From contig NZ_SCNV01000007.1 of the NCBI RefSeq assembly GCF_005503145.1, positions 124,001 through 188,000 of the forward strand: a stretch of DNA of 64,000 bases. Reading direction: 5' to 3'. Made by a program: the position numbers and the translations under genes. The DNA comes from Burkholderia sp. 4M9327F10 (lineage in GTDB: Bacteria > Pseudomonadota > Gammaproteobacteria > Burkholderiales > Burkholderiaceae). Of the stretch, positions 26,206 to 36,161 are shown piece by piece; the stretch's first letter is position 1; each line of letters begins with the position of its first letter. Below the pieces are notes generated by a model, which was given only the letters and a program-made list of their open reading frames with translations, did not search any database and was not told where the DNA came from.

Positions 26206-26835
26206 CTAGAAGTCGATGCGCGCTGCCCGCAGGAGGGCAGCGGTTTCAAAAAGAGGCAAACCCATGATACCTGAATAGGACCCCTCGATACGCTCGATAA
26301 ACTCCGCCGCGCGCCCCTGCACGCCATAAGCGCCTGCCTTGCCGAGCGGCTCGCCGCTTGCGACATAGCGTTGCAGGGCGCTCGCGTGCACTGCAGCAAA
26401 ACGTACTCGCGACACCGACAGGGCGGGGGCCAGCACCTCTCCATCGGCGTTGACCACGGCGAGTGCGGTCAGCACTTCGTGTTCGCGTCCGGCGAGGCGC
26501 GTGAGCATCGCCAGGGCGTCGGCGGCGTCGGCGGGCTTGCCGAGAATCGCGTCATCGATGGTGACGGTTGTGTCCGCAACCAGGATGGGCGCCTGCACGT
26601 GAGCGCCGGCGACAAGCCGCGCCCGCGCTGCCCGCGCCTTGGCTGCGCACACCCGCACCACGTAATCGTGGGCGAGCTCGCCGGGCAATTCGGCTTCGAG
26701 CGCTTCGGCGTCTTCGTCGGGGCGCGGCAGCAGCAGTTCATAGCGCACGCCGAGCTGTTGCAACAACTCCTGACGGCGCGGACTTTGGGATGCGAGGTAG
26801 ACAAACGGATGCAGTGCAGCAGCGGGCGTTGCCAT
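26206..26835 (-). CDS. maf: Maf-family nucleotide pyrophosphatase
   Basis: A 209-residue house-cleaning enzyme that hydrolyses modified or canonical nucleoside triphosphates (dTTP/UTP type). The N-terminal [16 protein letters not shown] is the Maf P-loop-like motif, [10 protein letters not shown] contains the metal-binding Asp, and [10 protein letters not shown] the C-terminal signature. ATG 26835 begins just before the conserved block; upstream codons lack similarity. Nine bases separate it from rng, so both are co-transcribed. Confidence 0.92.
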   Translation of the reverse strand: MATPAAALHPFVYLASQSPRRQELLQQLGVRYELLLPRPDEDAEALEAELPGELAHDYVVRVCAAKARAARARLVAGAHVQAPILVADTTVTIDDAILGKPADAADALAMLTRLAGREHEVLTALAVVNADGEVLAPALSVSRVRFAAVHASALQRYVASGEPLGKAGAYGVQGRAAEFIERIEGSYSGIMGLPLFETAALLRAARIDF

Positions 26836-27043
26836 AAAGGGTCTCGGTAAGGCGTGTTGCGTGGAGGATGCGCGCACGCGAGAGGCTCGACATGCGCGCC
26901 TCGCTGGCACATCTGGAACAGCGCGTTGAGGCACCGTGCGCGAATACGGCACGGCGAACTGCAAGGCGCGAGACGCCATGTCCAAGGCGCGCTGCGGTGT
27001 GCAGGCGGCCGCAGGCGTTCGGCACATCAGCGCCGTCGCGCAC

Positions 27044-27514
27044 TCACACGCGGTGATAGGGGTGATTTTGCGTGATGGTCCACGCGCGGTAAAGCTGTTC
27101 GGCAAGCAGCACGCGCACCATGGCATGCGGCAGCGTCAGGCTGGAGACGCGCAGCAGCAGGTCGGCGCGCGCCTTGAGGTCGGGGTCGAGGCCATCGGCC
27201 CCGCCGATCAGGAACGCCACGTCACGCCCGTCCTGCTGCCAGCCGGGCAGGGCGGTGGCGAGCTGCATGGTGGTCCAGTCGCGGCCGCGCTCGTCGAGCG
27301 CGACGATGCGCGCGTTCTTCGGCAAGGCGGCTTCTATCTTCAAGCGCTCAGCGGCCATCACGCTTTCTGCCGGCCGCCCCGACGAACGCTGCTCGGGCTT
27401 GATCTCGCGCAGTTCGATACGCAGCTCGGGTGGCATGCGCTTCGCGTACTCGTCGAAGCCGGTGGCGATCCAGTCCGGCATCTTGTGGCCGACGGCGAGG
27501 ATATGCAGTTTCAT
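27044..27514 (-). CDS. rlmH: 23S rRNA pseudouridine1915 N3-methyltransferase
   Basis: A 156-residue SPOUT-class methyltransferase acting on the mature 70S ribosome at helix 69. Full family length, starting [15 protein letters not shown] and ending with the knot motif [10 protein letters not shown] and [18 protein letters not shown]. It is 54 bp downstream of rsfS, as in most proteobacteria. Confidence 0.96.
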   Translation of the reverse strand: MKLHILAVGHKMPDWIATGFDEYAKRMPPELRIELREIKPEQRSSGRPAESVMAAERLKIEAALPKNARIVALDERGRDWTTMQLATALPGWQQDGRDVAFLIGGADGLDPDLKARADLLLRVSSLTLPHAMVRVLLAEQLYRAWTITQNHPYHRV

Positions 27515-27568
27515 TGATAACGCTGAGGCGACGATGTGTACGGTACGTACGGCAAACCTGCGCGCTGC

Positions 27569-28021
27569 TTAACGACGGCGTGCCGGCGTCTTGCGGGCAG
27601 GCTTGGCAGCCGGTTCTTCGTCTTCCTCGTCTTCGTCCAGCGGCTCGCTGGCGCGGGCGCCGCCGAACGGGCTCGGGTTGGCCAGCTTGATGCGCACCGG
27701 CTTGTCGCCCCAGATTTCCTCGAGGTTGTAGTACTGGCGCAGCGCCGGTTGCAGGATGTGCACGACCGCGTCGCCGCAATCGACCAGCACCCATTCGCCC
27801 ACGTCTTCACCTTCCGTGCTGATGATCTCGCCGCCCGATTCCTTGACCTTTTCGCGCACGCTGGAAGCCAGCGCCTTGGTCTGACGGTTCGAGGTGCCGG
27901 AGGCGACGATCACGCGATCGAACAGTCCGGTCAGGTGGCTGGTGTTGAACACCTTGATGTCTTGCGCTTTCACGTCTTCGAGGGCGTCGACGATCACGCG
28001 TTGCAGTTTGCGAATATCCAT
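27569..28021 (-). CDS. rsfS: ribosome silencing factor RsfS
   Basis: A 150-residue protein that binds L14 and blocks subunit joining in starved cells. The conserved core (residues 1-115) includes VASGTSNRQTKALAS and VLVDCGDAVVHILQPALRQYYNLEEIW. The tail (about 120-150) is acidic then basic (EPLDEDEEDEEPAAK) and specific to this group. ATG 28021 is followed directly by the family start MDIRKLQRV; it lies 4 bases after the nadD stop. Confidence 0.95.
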   Translation of the reverse strand: MDIRKLQRVIVDALEDVKAQDIKVFNTSHLTGLFDRVIVASGTSNRQTKALASSVREKVKESGGEIISTEGEDVGEWVLVDCGDAVVHILQPALRQYYNLEEIWGDKPVRIKLANPSPFGGARASEPLDEDEEDEEPAAKPARKTPARRR

Positions 28022-28025
28022 AGGG

Positions 28026-28733
28026 TTACCGGTGGTACAGATGATGTTGAAGAATATAGTCCCACACCGCAGCGGGGACATGGCTCGCGGCCTCGTTCTG
28101 TTGCTGGCCGCCGGCATGCTGGACGAGGCGTTCGCGCAGATGCGCGCGGATATCGGTGGCCGAAACGTCGAAGGCCAGCGTGGTATCGATCAGCAGATGA
28201 CCACAGGGTGTTGCCTGCAGCACGTCGGCCGTGGCCCCACGTGCGGCGATCTCGGTGGCGACGACCGGTGGAATCGAGGCGAGCTCGAAGCCCGGACGGG
28301 TCGCCACGCAGATATGCGCGAATTCGAACAAACGGCGCCATTCACGCCATGTGTCGAGGCGTACGAGCTGGTCGGCGCCGATCAGCATCGACAGCGAGAC
28401 CTGCGGACCCTCGCGCTCGCGCCAGCGTTGCAGCGTCTCGACCGTGTAGGTCGGGCCGTCGTGCTCGATTTCATCAGTGGCGACGCTCACCGTCACGCCC
28501 GGCAGTTCGAGCGAGCCGGCCGCGGCGCGGGTCATCGCCAGGCGGTCCGCCGCCGGCGACACGTCCGGCTTCTGCCAGGGCTGCCCGGCCGGCAGCAGCA
28601 CCAGTTCGGTCAGGTGAAGCACTTCGGCGAAGCGGCGCGCAAGCGCCAGATGGCCGTCGTGGATCGGGTCGAAAGTGCCGCCCAGCAGGCCGATCCGGCG
28701 GGGCAGGGCAACGGGGTGAGCGTTCGCGTTCAG
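28026..28733 (-). CDS. nadD: nicotinate-nucleotide adenylyltransferase, probably CTG start
   Basis: Makes nicotinate adenine dinucleotide in NAD synthesis. The essential nucleotide-binding motif [19 protein letters not shown] lies upstream of the first in-frame ATG/GTG/TTG-type codon (GTG 28622), so the gene must begin further up. The only codon with a good ribosome site is CTG 28733: AAAGGA stands 7 bases ahead of it. That gives 235 residues starting [13 protein letters not shown]. The later [12 protein letters not shown] motif (ISSTxIR type) is present. The stop is 4 bases ahead of rsfS, so the two are coupled. Confidence 0.88.
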   Translation of the reverse strand: MNANAHPVALPRRIGLLGGTFDPIHDGHLALARRFAEVLHLTELVLLPAGQPWQKPDVSPAADRLAMTRAAAGSLELPGVTVSVATDEIEHDGPTYTVETLQRWREREGPQVSLSMLIGADQLVRLDTWREWRRLFEFAHICVATRPGFELASIPPVVATEIAARGATADVLQATPCGHLLIDTTLAFDVSATDIRAHLRERLVQHAGGQQQNEAASHVPAAVWDYILQHHLYHR

Positions 28734-28821
28734 GTGAGAGTCCTTTGTCGTGACGGCGCCAGCGGGCGGCGCGGCAAACCGGCGGGCGGAGCCTGCAGTG
28801 CTTGCCGTGCCTGAGATGCCT

Positions 28822-29745
28822 TCAGGCCCACTCGCGCGGCACGAGAAAATCGCTGTAAAGGCGTGCTTCGGGCGTGCCCGGCTGCGGCTGCCAGTTGTAG
28901 CGCCAGTTCACCACAGGCGGCATCGACATCAGGATCGACTCGGTGCGTCCGCCGCTCTGCAGCCCAAACAGTGTGCCACGGTCGAAGACCAGGTTGAACT
29001 CGACGTAGCGGCCACGGCGGTACGCCTGGAAATCGCGTTCAGCTTCGCCGTACGGCATGCTGCGGCGCTTTTCGATGATTGGCAGGTATGCTTTCAGGAA
29101 CGCGTCGCCGACGCTTTTGAGCATCGCGAACGATTGCTCGAAGCCCGGCTCCGAGAAATCGTCGAAGAAAATCCCGCCGATGCCGCGCGCTTCGTTGCGG
29201 TGCTTGAGGAAGAAATACTCATCGCACCAGCGCTTGAAGCGCGGGTACAGCTCGGCGCCGTACGGTTGCAGCGCGTCGCGGCAAACGCGGTGAAAATGCT
29301 GCGCGTCTTCCTCGAAACCGTAGTACGGTGTCAGATCCATGCCGCCGCCGAACCAGAACACCGGCGCTTCGCCGGCCTTGGTGGCCATCAGCAGGCGCAC
29401 GTTCATATGCACCGTCGGGCAGTACGGATTGTGCGGGTGCAGCACGAGCGACACGCCCATCGCCTCGAAGCCGCGTCCGGCGAGCTGCGGCCGCGCGGCG
29501 CTCGCCGAGCCCGGCAGCGCGTCGCCGGCGACGTCGGAAAAGCCGATGCCGGCGCGCTCGAAGAACTGGCCGCCTTCCAGAATCCGTGTGATGCCGCCGC
29601 CGCGCAGCTTCTCGCCGGGGGCGCGCTGCCAGGCGTCGGTGGCGAACGGGGTGCCGTCGAACCTGCCGAGCGTGTCGGCAATGTGCGTCTGCAGGCCTTG
29701 CAGCCAGCTACGTACAGCCTGTACGTCGTAGTTCGAATCGGTCAT
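28822..29745 (-). CDS. hemF: aerobic coproporphyrinogen III oxidase
   Basis: A 307-residue oxygen-dependent enzyme of heme synthesis converting coproporphyrinogen III to protoporphyrinogen IX. It contains [30 protein letters not shown] and [17 protein letters not shown], all family signatures, at the standard length. The ATG is followed by [11 protein letters not shown]. It lies between purD (49 bp upstream) and nadD (88 bp downstream) on the same strand. Confidence 0.96.
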   Translation of the reverse strand: MTDSNYDVQAVRSWLQGLQTHIADTLGRFDGTPFATDAWQRAPGEKLRGGGITRILEGGQFFERAGIGFSDVAGDALPGSASAARPQLAGRGFEAMGVSLVLHPHNPYCPTVHMNVRLLMATKAGEAPVFWFGGGMDLTPYYGFEEDAQHFHRVCRDALQPYGAELYPRFKRWCDEYFFLKHRNEARGIGGIFFDDFSEPGFEQSFAMLKSVGDAFLKAYLPIIEKRRSMPYGEAERDFQAYRRGRYVEFNLVFDRGTLFGLQSGGRTESILMSMPPVVNWRYNWQPQPGTPEARLYSDFLVPREWA

Positions 29746-29794
29746 GAATGCTGTATGCCAAGTGCGGCGCGCGAGGCGCGCCGCGGGTTCGTGT

Positions 29795-31072
29795 TCAGCT
29801 ATGTTTGCGGTTCAGCGCCCGATAGCCGATGTCGTGACGATACTGCATACCGTCGAACGAGATCTGGTTAATCGTTTCGTAGGCCACCGATTGCGCGCTG
29901 CGCACCGAATCCGCCAGCCCGACCACGCACAGCACACGGCCGCCCGAGGTGGTCAGCTTGCCGTCGCTCAGCGTGGTGCCGGCGTGGAACGTCACGGAGT
30001 CGTCCGTTTCGGCCGGAATGTCGCTGATGCGGTCGCCCTTGCGGGGGCTTTCCGGATAGTTGTGCGCGGCCAGCACGACGCCGAGCGCGGTGCGGCGGTC
30101 CCATTCCAGCTCGACCGTATCGAGTGTCCCGGCGATGGCCTGTTCCACGACCTTCGAGTAATCGCCCTTCAGACGCGCCATGATCGGCTGCGTTTCGGGG
30201 TCGCCCATGCGGCAGTTGAACTCGAGCGTCTTCGGATTGCCGTGCGCGTCGATCATCAGGCCCGCATACAGGAAACCGGTGTAGCGGATGCCTTCCTTCT
30301 CCATGCCCTGCACGGTCGGCAGGATGATTTCGCGCATCACGCGGGCATGCAGTTGCGGCGTGACGATCGGCGCGGGCGAATAGGCGCCCATGCCGCCCGT
30401 GTTCGGGCCCTGATCGGCGTCCAGCAGCCGCTTGTGATCCTGGCTCGAGGCAAGCGGCAGCACGTGCTTGCCGTCCACCATCACGATGAAGCTCGCTTCT
30501 TCGCCGGCGAGGAATTCCTCGATCACGACACGCGCGCCGGCGTCGCCCAGCTTGTTGTCCGACAGCATCATGTCGACGGCGGCATGCGCTTCTTCGAGCG
30601 TTTGCGCGACCACCACGCCCTTGCCGGCGGCGAGGCCGTCGGCCTTGATGACGATCGGCGCACCCTTGGCGTCCAGATAGGCGTGCGCGGCGGCGACGTC
30701 AGCGAAGGTTTCGTATTCGGCGGTCGGAATTGCATGGCGCTTCATGAACGCCTTGGCGAAGTCTTTCGAGCTTTCGAGCTGCGCCGCTTCCTTCGTGGGC
30801 CCGAAAATTTTCAGGCCACGCGCGCGGAACAGGTTGACGATGCCGGCGGCGAGCGGCGCTTCCGGCCCGACCAGCGTAAAGGCGATCTGTTCTTTCTCGA
30901 CGAAATCGGCCAGCGCAGCCGGCTCGGTAATGTCGACGTTGCGCAGACGCTCGTCCTGGGCGGTGCCGCCGTTGCCTGGAGCCACGTAGACGAGCTGGAC
31001 CCGCGGCGATTGCGCGAGCTTCCATGCGAGCGCGTGTTCGCGACCGCCGGAACCGACGACGAGTAACTTCAT
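29795..31072 (-). CDS. purD: phosphoribosylamine-glycine ligase
   Basis: A 425-residue ATP-grasp enzyme catalysing the second step of purine synthesis. It starts [19 protein letters not shown], with [15 protein letters not shown] (ATP-grasp), [23 protein letters not shown] and [10 protein letters not shown], all diagnostic. ATG 31072 is chosen because the conserved N-terminus begins there. It is part of the minus-strand housekeeping cluster. Confidence 0.97.
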   Translation of the reverse strand: MKLLVVGSGGREHALAWKLAQSPRVQLVYVAPGNGGTAQDERLRNVDITEPAALADFVEKEQIAFTLVGPEAPLAAGIVNLFRARGLKIFGPTKEAAQLESSKDFAKAFMKRHAIPTAEYETFADVAAAHAYLDAKGAPIVIKADGLAAGKGVVVAQTLEEAHAAVDMMLSDNKLGDAGARVVIEEFLAGEEASFIVMVDGKHVLPLASSQDHKRLLDADQGPNTGGMGAYSPAPIVTPQLHARVMREIILPTVQGMEKEGIRYTGFLYAGLMIDAHGNPKTLEFNCRMGDPETQPIMARLKGDYSKVVEQAIAGTLDTVELEWDRRTALGVVLAAHNYPESPRKGDRISDIPAETDDSVTFHAGTTLSDGKLTTSGGRVLCVVGLADSVRSAQSVAYETINQISFDGMQYRHDIGYRALNRKHS

Positions 31073-31318
31073 GTGATTCCCCGAAGACTTAAAAACCATG
31101 AACGGCCGACGCGTGAACGTCGGCCGTGAATATCCGCAAGGTTCGCACAAGGCGAACGGCTAACCTGTGACACCGGCACAAGAAAACGGCTGGCGTGCCC
31201 CAGGTTTGCAAAAAGCAGTGGCGACAGCGCTTGCAACCCCACTTGAACAGCATGCAAGACACGTGCAACCGGCCGCGAAGGCCTGCGGGCGCTGCCTTGC
31301 CTGGCGCGCCCGCGCGGC

Positions 31319-32047
31319 TTATTCGCCGTCGATCGCAGCGTTTGTATAGACTTCCTGCACGTCGTCCAGATTTTCGAGCGCGTCGAGCAGCTTTTGCATC
31401 TTCACCGCGTCCTCGCCGGTGAACTCCACTTCCGTTTGAGGTTTCATCGTCACCTCAGCCAGTTCCGCCTTGAAACCGGCGGCCTCGAGCGCGGACTTCA
31501 CCTTCGGGAAATCGTTCGGCGGGCACAGCACTTCGATACTGCCGTCTTCGTTCGTCACCACGTCGTCGGCGCCGGCTTCGAGCGCCGCTTCCATCAGCTT
31601 GTCTTCCGCCGTGCCCGGCGCAAACAGGAACTGGCCGACGTGGTCGAACATGAACGACACCGAGCCGTCCGTACCCATGTTGCCGCCGTTCTTCGAGAAC
31701 GCGTGACGCACTTCCGCCACGGTGCGGGTGCGGTTGTCCGTCATGGTGTCGACGATCACCGCCGCGCCGCCGATGCCGTAGCCTTCGTAGCGGATTTCTT
31801 CGTAGCTTGCGCCGTCGACGCCGCCGACGCCACGCTGGATGGCGCGGTTGACGTTGTCTTTCGGCATGTTGGCGTCATACGCCTTTTCGACGGCGAGCCG
31901 CAGACGCGGGTTCGAGTCGATATCGCCTCCGCCCATGCGGGCGGCCACCTGAATTTCCTTGATGAGACGCGTCCAGACCTTGCCGCGCTTGGCATCGGCC
32001 GCCGCTTTTTTATGCTTGATGTTGGCCCATTTCGAATGACCCGCCAT
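31319..32047 (-). CDS. yebC: YebC/PmpR-family protein
   Basis: A 242-residue TACO1-type protein. YebC relatives relieve ribosome stalling at proline stretches or act as DNA-binding regulators. It starts [23 protein letters not shown] (residues 1-23), the family hallmark, with PKDNVNRAI and a FSKNGG motif. The full family length is present. ATG 32047 is the conserved start; the frame upstream is unrelated. purD follows after 246 bp. Confidence 0.95.
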   Translation of the reverse strand: MAGHSKWANIKHKKAAADAKRGKVWTRLIKEIQVAARMGGGDIDSNPRLRLAVEKAYDANMPKDNVNRAIQRGVGGVDGASYEEIRYEGYGIGGAAVIVDTMTDNRTRTVAEVRHAFSKNGGNMGTDGSVSFMFDHVGQFLFAPGTAEDKLMEAALEAGADDVVTNEDGSIEVLCPPNDFPKVKSALEAAGFKAELAEVTMKPQTEVEFTGEDAVKMQKLLDALENLDDVQEVYTNAAIDGE

Positions 32048-32474
32048 ACCTTTCTCCATCGCGCGCGCCGGTGGGGCGCACGCATAGTGCAATTGTCGTT
32101 GCGATGTCGGGCGCTTCAGAAGGCGCGCCTCGATGTCAGACCGCGATGTCAGACCGTTTTCAGCTTGAACTTGAAGCGCCCGGCAATCGGGACCGGACCG
32201 GTCTGGACTGGGTTCCGCGGACCGCCAGCACCGCGCCTATAGCGCAGTCGGCGCGGGGAGGCTGATCACCGGCGCCTGAGCGCGAAAAGCGCCGTGCCGG
32301 CTTGCGCGGACCCCGCAAAGGCGCGATGCGCCGGGCGATTGTGCAAGTTGAGCCGCTCGATGAGCGGATGCGAATTTTATCATGCCGCGGGGCTGCGGCA
32401 GTGGGGTTGGACCGGGAAAGAGGGTGCCCGACGACGTTGCGGCGCCGTTTTTATGCGCCGCCGGCCCTCTCACC
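32048..32474. other. 427-bp intergenic region without a gene
   Basis: No supported gene. It contains a perfect 13-bp direct duplication CGATGTCAGACCG (32131-32156). On the minus strand, TGATAAAAT (about 32374-32382) looks like an extended -10 that could serve yebC. Confidence 0.45.
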
Positions 32475-33125
32475 TCAGTTCTTCGTCCCGAACAGCCGGT
32501 CGCCTGCGTCGCCCAGACCCGGCACGATATACGCGTGATCGTTCAGATGCGAATCGAGCGACGCCACGTACAGTTTCACGTCCGGATGCGCGTCCTGGAA
32601 CACCGTGACGCCTTCCGGGGCGGCCACCAGCGCAAGGAACATGATGCTTTCGCCCGGCACGCCGCGGCGCTTGAGCACATCCACCGCGTGCACCGCCGAG
32701 TAGCCGGTTGCCACCATCGGGTCGCACAGAATGAAAATTCGGTCTTCCAGATCCGGCAGCCGCACCAGATATTCGACCGGGCGATGGTCGTCGGCCCGGT
32801 ACACGCCGATGTGGCCGACGCGCGCCGACGGAATCAGTTCCAGCAGCCCGTCCGACATGCCGACGCCGGCCCGCAGCACCGGCACGATCGCCAGTTTCTT
32901 GCCGGCAATCACCGGTGCGTCGATCTCGACGAGCGGGGTGGTGACGCGGCGCGTGGTCATCGGCAGGTTGCGGGTGATTTCATAGCCCATCAGCAGCGTG
33001 ATCTCGCGCAGCAGTTCGCGGAACGTGCGTGTCGAGGTGTCCCGGTCGCGCATGTGCGACAGCTTGTGCTGGATCAGCGGGTGATCGAGGATGAAGAGAT
33101 TGGGGAAACGGCTGTCCTGTGTCAT
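32475..33125 (-). CDS. upp: uracil phosphoribosyltransferase
   Basis: A 216-residue pyrimidine-salvage enzyme joining uracil and PRPP to UMP. The PRPP loop is [13 protein letters not shown], the flexible loop [19 protein letters not shown], and the C-terminal uracil-binding region [16 protein letters not shown]. Standard length with ATG 33125. The open frame continues far upstream antisense to the SDR gene, which is not real coding. It is divergent from the SDR gene. Confidence 0.96.
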   Translation of the reverse strand: MTQDSRFPNLFILDHPLIQHKLSHMRDRDTSTRTFRELLREITLLMGYEITRNLPMTTRRVTTPLVEIDAPVIAGKKLAIVPVLRAGVGMSDGLLELIPSARVGHIGVYRADDHRPVEYLVRLPDLEDRIFILCDPMVATGYSAVHAVDVLKRRGVPGESIMFLALVAAPEGVTVFQDAHPDVKLYVASLDSHLNDHAYIVPGLGDAGDRLFGTKN

Positions 33126-33392
33126 GGCGGGGGCGCTAGCAGCGGCAAAGGGAATCGGTCGGGATCGGTCAGAATCGGTCGGCGGCCCGCCCGGCCGGAT
33201 AACCGGCTGGCGGGTGCGCCACGGCTGCAAGTTTACCGAAAGTCCCGCCCCAGGATACCGGAGATTGCGGCGAACCGGCCGCCAGCCAGGCACCGATTCT
33301 TCTAGAATCGGGGGAAAGCGCCCGCGTGGGCCGTCGCAGGCCGGCGCGAGCATGCTCGCAAACGGGAACAGAATCGGAAAAAGGACAGACAC

Positions 33393-34172
33393 ATGGACAT
33401 GGGAATCGCAGGACGCACCGCGCTGGTTTGCGCGGCGAGCAAGGGATTGGGGCGCGGCTGTGCGGAGGCGCTGGCGGCCGAGGGCGTGAATCTGGTGATC
33501 GTCGCGCGTACGGCTGAAACGCTTGAAGCAACCGCCGCCGCCATCCGCGCGCAAAGCGGCGTCGAGGTCAAGACCGTCGCCTGCGACATCACCACGCCGG
33601 AAGGCCGCGCCGCGGCGCTCGCCGCCTGTCCGCAACCGGACATCCTCGTCAACAACGCGGGCGGGCCGCCGCCCGGCGATTTCCGCAAGTTCACCCATGA
33701 CGACTGGATTCGCGCGCTCGAAGCCAACATGCTGACGCCGATCGAGCTGATCCGCTCGACCATCGATCACATGAGCGCGCAGGGCTTCGGCCGGATCGTC
33801 AATATCACCAGCTCGGCGGTGAAGGCGCCGATCGACGTGCTGGGCCTCTCGAACGGCGCGCGCTCGGGGCTGACGGGTTTTGTCGCCGGCCTCGCCCGCA
33901 AGGTGGCGCGCGACGGCGTGACGGTCAACAACCTGCTGCCTGGACTGTTCGATACGGATCGCATCGCCGTCACCTTCGATGCCCAGGCCAAGGCGCAGCA
34001 GATCTCCGTCGAGGACGCCCGCAAGCAGCGCATGGCGACGATCCCGGCAGGGCGCTTCGGCACCAGCGATGAATTCGGCCGCGCCTGTGCGTTTTTGTGC
34101 AGCGTGCATGCTGGTTACATCACGGGGCAGAACTGGCTGATCGACGGCGGCACCTATCCGGGGACGTTCTGA
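33393..34172 (+). CDS. SDR-family oxidoreductase lacking the usual YxxxK
   Basis: A 259-residue Rossmann-fold protein. The nucleotide-binding turn is [13 protein letters not shown] is present, and the catalytic Ser is in NITSSAVK. Where classical SDRs have YxxxK this one reads SNGAR, within [14 protein letters not shown]. This pattern is that of the beta-ketoacyl-ACP-reductase-like subgroup described as lacking the full catalytic tetrad. It may be a non-canonical enzyme or a binding protein. A GGACAG site precedes the ATG. mgsA and a quinone oxidoreductase follow on the same strand. Confidence 0.85.
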   Translation: MDMGIAGRTALVCAASKGLGRGCAEALAAEGVNLVIVARTAETLEATAAAIRAQSGVEVKTVACDITTPEGRAAALAACPQPDILVNNAGGPPPGDFRKFTHDDWIRALEANMLTPIELIRSTIDHMSAQGFGRIVNITSSAVKAPIDVLGLSNGARSGLTGFVAGLARKVARDGVTVNNLLPGLFDTDRIAVTFDAQAKAQQISVEDARKQRMATIPAGRFGTSDEFGRACAFLCSVHAGYITGQNWLIDGGTYPGTF

Positions 34173-34185
34173 ACGGACCCGCTCC

Positions 34186-34205
34186 GGGGACGCCGCGGCG
34201 TCCCC
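34186..34205. repeat. perfect 20-bp palindrome
   Basis: GGGGACGCCG/CGGCGTCCCC, 13 bases after the SDR stop and 42 ahead of mgsA. It is followed by CCATAACC, not a T-run, so it is not an ordinary terminator; it may act as an mRNA-stabilising hairpin or a protein site. Confidence 0.55.
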
Positions 34206-34247
34206 CCATAACCACAACAACACCCAGGCATCTGGAGTCTTACGTCA

Positions 34248-34637
34248 ATGACCACCCGCATCGCGCTGATCGCGCACGACCATAAAAAAGACGCCATCGT
34301 CCAGCTCGCCGGCGATTACGCCGACACGCTCCGGCGCTGCGAACTCGTCGCCACCGGCACGACCGGTACGCGGATTGCCGAGGCGCATGGGCTGAATGTC
34401 GAAAGAATGCTTTCCGGCCCGCATGGCGGCGACCTGCAGATCGGCGCGCAACTGGCCGAGGGCCATGTCGACATGGTGATCTTCCTGCGCGACCCGATGA
34501 CGCCGCAGCCGCACGAACCGGACATCAACGCGCTGGTGCGCGCATGCGATGTCCATAACGTGCCGTGCGCGACCAACATCTCGACTGCGCGCATGATTCT
34601 CGACGTGCTGACCCTGCGGCTCGCCGAGAAGGTCTGA
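34248..34637 (+). CDS. mgsA: methylglyoxal synthase
   Basis: A 129-residue enzyme that converts dihydroxyacetone phosphate to methylglyoxal and phosphate, relieving sugar-phosphate stress. It starts [18 protein letters not shown], has the phosphate loop ATGTTGTRI, the catalytic Asp region [14 protein letters not shown] and [14 protein letters not shown]. Slightly shorter than the E. coli enzyme (152), which is usual for this group. GGAG lies 10 bases upstream. Confidence 0.95.
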   Translation: MTTRIALIAHDHKKDAIVQLAGDYADTLRRCELVATGTTGTRIAEAHGLNVERMLSGPHGGDLQIGAQLAEGHVDMVIFLRDPMTPQPHEPDINALVRACDVHNVPCATNISTARMILDVLTLRLAEKV

Positions 34638-34693
34638 GCCGCCCCGGCAGTGCGGCGCCCGGAAGAAACTGTTCAATCAATAACGAGGGAGAC

Positions 34694-35671
34694 ATGATGG
34701 TCAAGGCAATCCGTTACGACAAGACCGGCGGCCCCGAGGTCATGAAGTGGGTCGACGTCGAGGTGGGCGAGCCGGGCAACGGCGAGATCCGTATCAGGCA
34801 GCATGCGGTGGGCCTGAACTACATTGATATCTATTTCCGCACCGGCCTCTACCCGCAGCCTCTGCCTGGCGGGCTCGGCATGGAGGCGGCCGGCGAGGTG
34901 ACGGCAGTGGGTGCGGGCGTCACGGGCTTGCAGGTGGGCGACCGTGTCGCCTATGTGGCGCGCCCGCCCGGCGCCTATATCCAGGAGCGGCTGCTGCCGG
35001 CCGCTCACGCCGTCAAGCTGCCCGATGCGTTGAGCTATGAAGAGGGTGCTTCGGTGATGCTGCAAGGGCTGACCGCGCAATATCTGCTGCGCCGGACCTA
35101 CCCGGTGAAAGCGGGCGATACGATCCTGATCCAGGCCGCGGCCGGCGGCGTCGGCCTGCTGGTCTGTCAGTGGGCGAAGGCGCTGGGCGCGACGGTGATC
35201 GGCACAGTCGGCTCGGACGAAAAGGCCGAAATTGCAAGCGCTCACGGCTGCGATCATGCAATCGTCTACACCCGCGAGAACTTCACCAGACGGGTGCGCG
35301 AGATCACCCATGGCGCGGGCGTGCCAGTGGTATACGACTCGATCGGCAAGGACACATTTACGGCTTCGCTCGACTGCCTCGCGCCGCTCGGCATGTTCGT
35401 GAGCTTCGGCAATGCATCGGGCCCGCTGCCGCCCGTCGACTCGTCGGAGTTCGCGGGACGCGGCTCGCTGTTCTTCACCCGGCCGACGCTGTTCACCTAC
35501 ATCGCCAAACGCAGCGACTACGAAGCGATGGCGGCGGAACTGTTCGACATGCTGGTGTCGGGCAAGGTCAAGACCAGCATCAACCAGCGCTACGCGCTCG
35601 AGGATGCCGCCACGGCGCATATCGAGCTGGCCGCGCGCCGCACCACCGGTTCGACGATCCTGTTGCCTTAA
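34694..35671 (+). CDS. qor: NADPH:quinone oxidoreductase (zinc-independent MDR)
   Basis: A 325-residue medium-chain dehydrogenase/reductase. It starts MVKAIRYDKTGGPEVMKWVDVEVG, has LNYIDIYFRTGLYP, and the NADPH-binding AAAGGVGLLVCQWAKALGA. No zinc ligands are present, as expected for the QOR group, which reduces quinones by one or two electrons. GAGGGAG precedes the ATG-ATG start. The gene is followed by a terminator; it may form a unit with mgsA (56 bp upstream). Confidence 0.9.
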   Translation: MMVKAIRYDKTGGPEVMKWVDVEVGEPGNGEIRIRQHAVGLNYIDIYFRTGLYPQPLPGGLGMEAAGEVTAVGAGVTGLQVGDRVAYVARPPGAYIQERLLPAAHAVKLPDALSYEEGASVMLQGLTAQYLLRRTYPVKAGDTILIQAAAGGVGLLVCQWAKALGATVIGTVGSDEKAEIASAHGCDHAIVYTRENFTRRVREITHGAGVPVVYDSIGKDTFTASLDCLAPLGMFVSFGNASGPLPPVDSSEFAGRGSLFFTRPTLFTYIAKRSDYEAMAAELFDMLVSGKVKTSINQRYALEDAATAHIELAARRTTGSTILLP

Positions 35672-35822
35672 GCGCGCAATAGCGGGTATGCAGGCGTCCC
35701 GGCAAGCGGCCCGATACCCCCGATACCCCCGACACCTTTACCCGGGCCCATAAAAATTCCGCGCTGCAACAGGGCCCGCGCGGACCCCGCCATTCCCCGC
35801 AGCGCCCCGCCCGACAAGCCTG

Positions 35823-35856
35823 AGGCCGTTCCGCACCAGCCGGAACGGCCTTTTTC
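35823..35856 (+). terminator. Rho-independent terminator after qor
   Basis: AGGCCGTTCCG / CGGAACGGCCT, 11-bp stem with loop CACCAGC, followed by TTTTTC. Confidence 0.88.
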
Positions 35857-35857
35857 G

Positions 35858-35874
35858 TTTACGCGTTTTTTATA
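35858..35874 (+). promoter_or_regulatory. putative KdpE-binding site of the kdp operon
   Basis: TTTACGCGTTTTTTATA resembles the T-rich 17-bp E. coli KdpE site as I recall it (TTTATACTTTTTTTACA), with 13 of 17 positions equal. A TTGACC hexamer lies 15 bases downstream (35890-35895), with a weak CATAAC -10. The first gene starts at 35959. Confidence 0.45.
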
Positions 35875-35958
35875 TCGCCTCTCCTATCTTTGACCAGGCC
35901 TTTACGCAGTTCGGCATAACGTTCTACCCATCCAAAGTCCGCTACTGGAGAACACAAA

Positions 35959-36072
35959 ATGGATGTGCTGTACGTCGGGGGGATGGTGCTATTTGCAGCG
36001 CTGACCTTTGCTTTGATTGCCGGCTGCGAGAAGTTGATGCAGTTCCGGCGTGGCCAGGGAGCACGCTCATGA
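35959..36072 (+). CDS. 37-residue membrane protein at the head of the kdp operon
   Basis: MDVLYVGGMVLF begins a single hydrophobic helix (about residues 5-23) followed by a basic, amphipathic tail (CEKLMQFRRGQG). TGGAG stands 8 bases ahead of the ATG, and the stop overlaps the kdpF start (ATGA), so it is translated as part of the operon. It is distinct from KdpF, which follows. Similar short ORFs occur ahead of kdpF in other proteobacteria from memory, but I know of no assigned function; it could be an extra KdpFABC subunit or regulator. Confidence 0.7.
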   Translation: MDVLYVGGMVLFAALTFALIAGCEKLMQFRRGQGARS

Positions 36073-36161
36073 CCTGGATTCTGTGGTTATCGGGCGCGGC
36101 TACCGCGCTGCTGTTCGTCTACCTCGTCTATGCGCTGCTGCGCGCGGAGGACATTGAATGA
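36069..36161 (+). CDS. kdpF: KdpF, small subunit of the K+-transporting ATPase
   Basis: A 30-residue single-helix peptide starting MTWILWLSGA and ending LLRAEDIE. KdpF stabilises the KdpFABC complex in the inner membrane. It overlaps the upstream small gene and kdpA by ATGA at both ends. Confidence 0.85.
   Translation: MTWILWLSGAATALLFVYLVYALLRAEDIE

Noticed and set aside
26836..27043. Upstream extension of the maf frame to 27126
   Set aside because: The extension overlaps rlmH and lacks similarity; the Maf motif starts directly after ATG 26835.
33126..34223. Long N-terminal extension of the upp reading frame
   Set aside because: Antisense to a well-supported SDR gene; the conserved uracil phosphoribosyltransferase starts at 33125.
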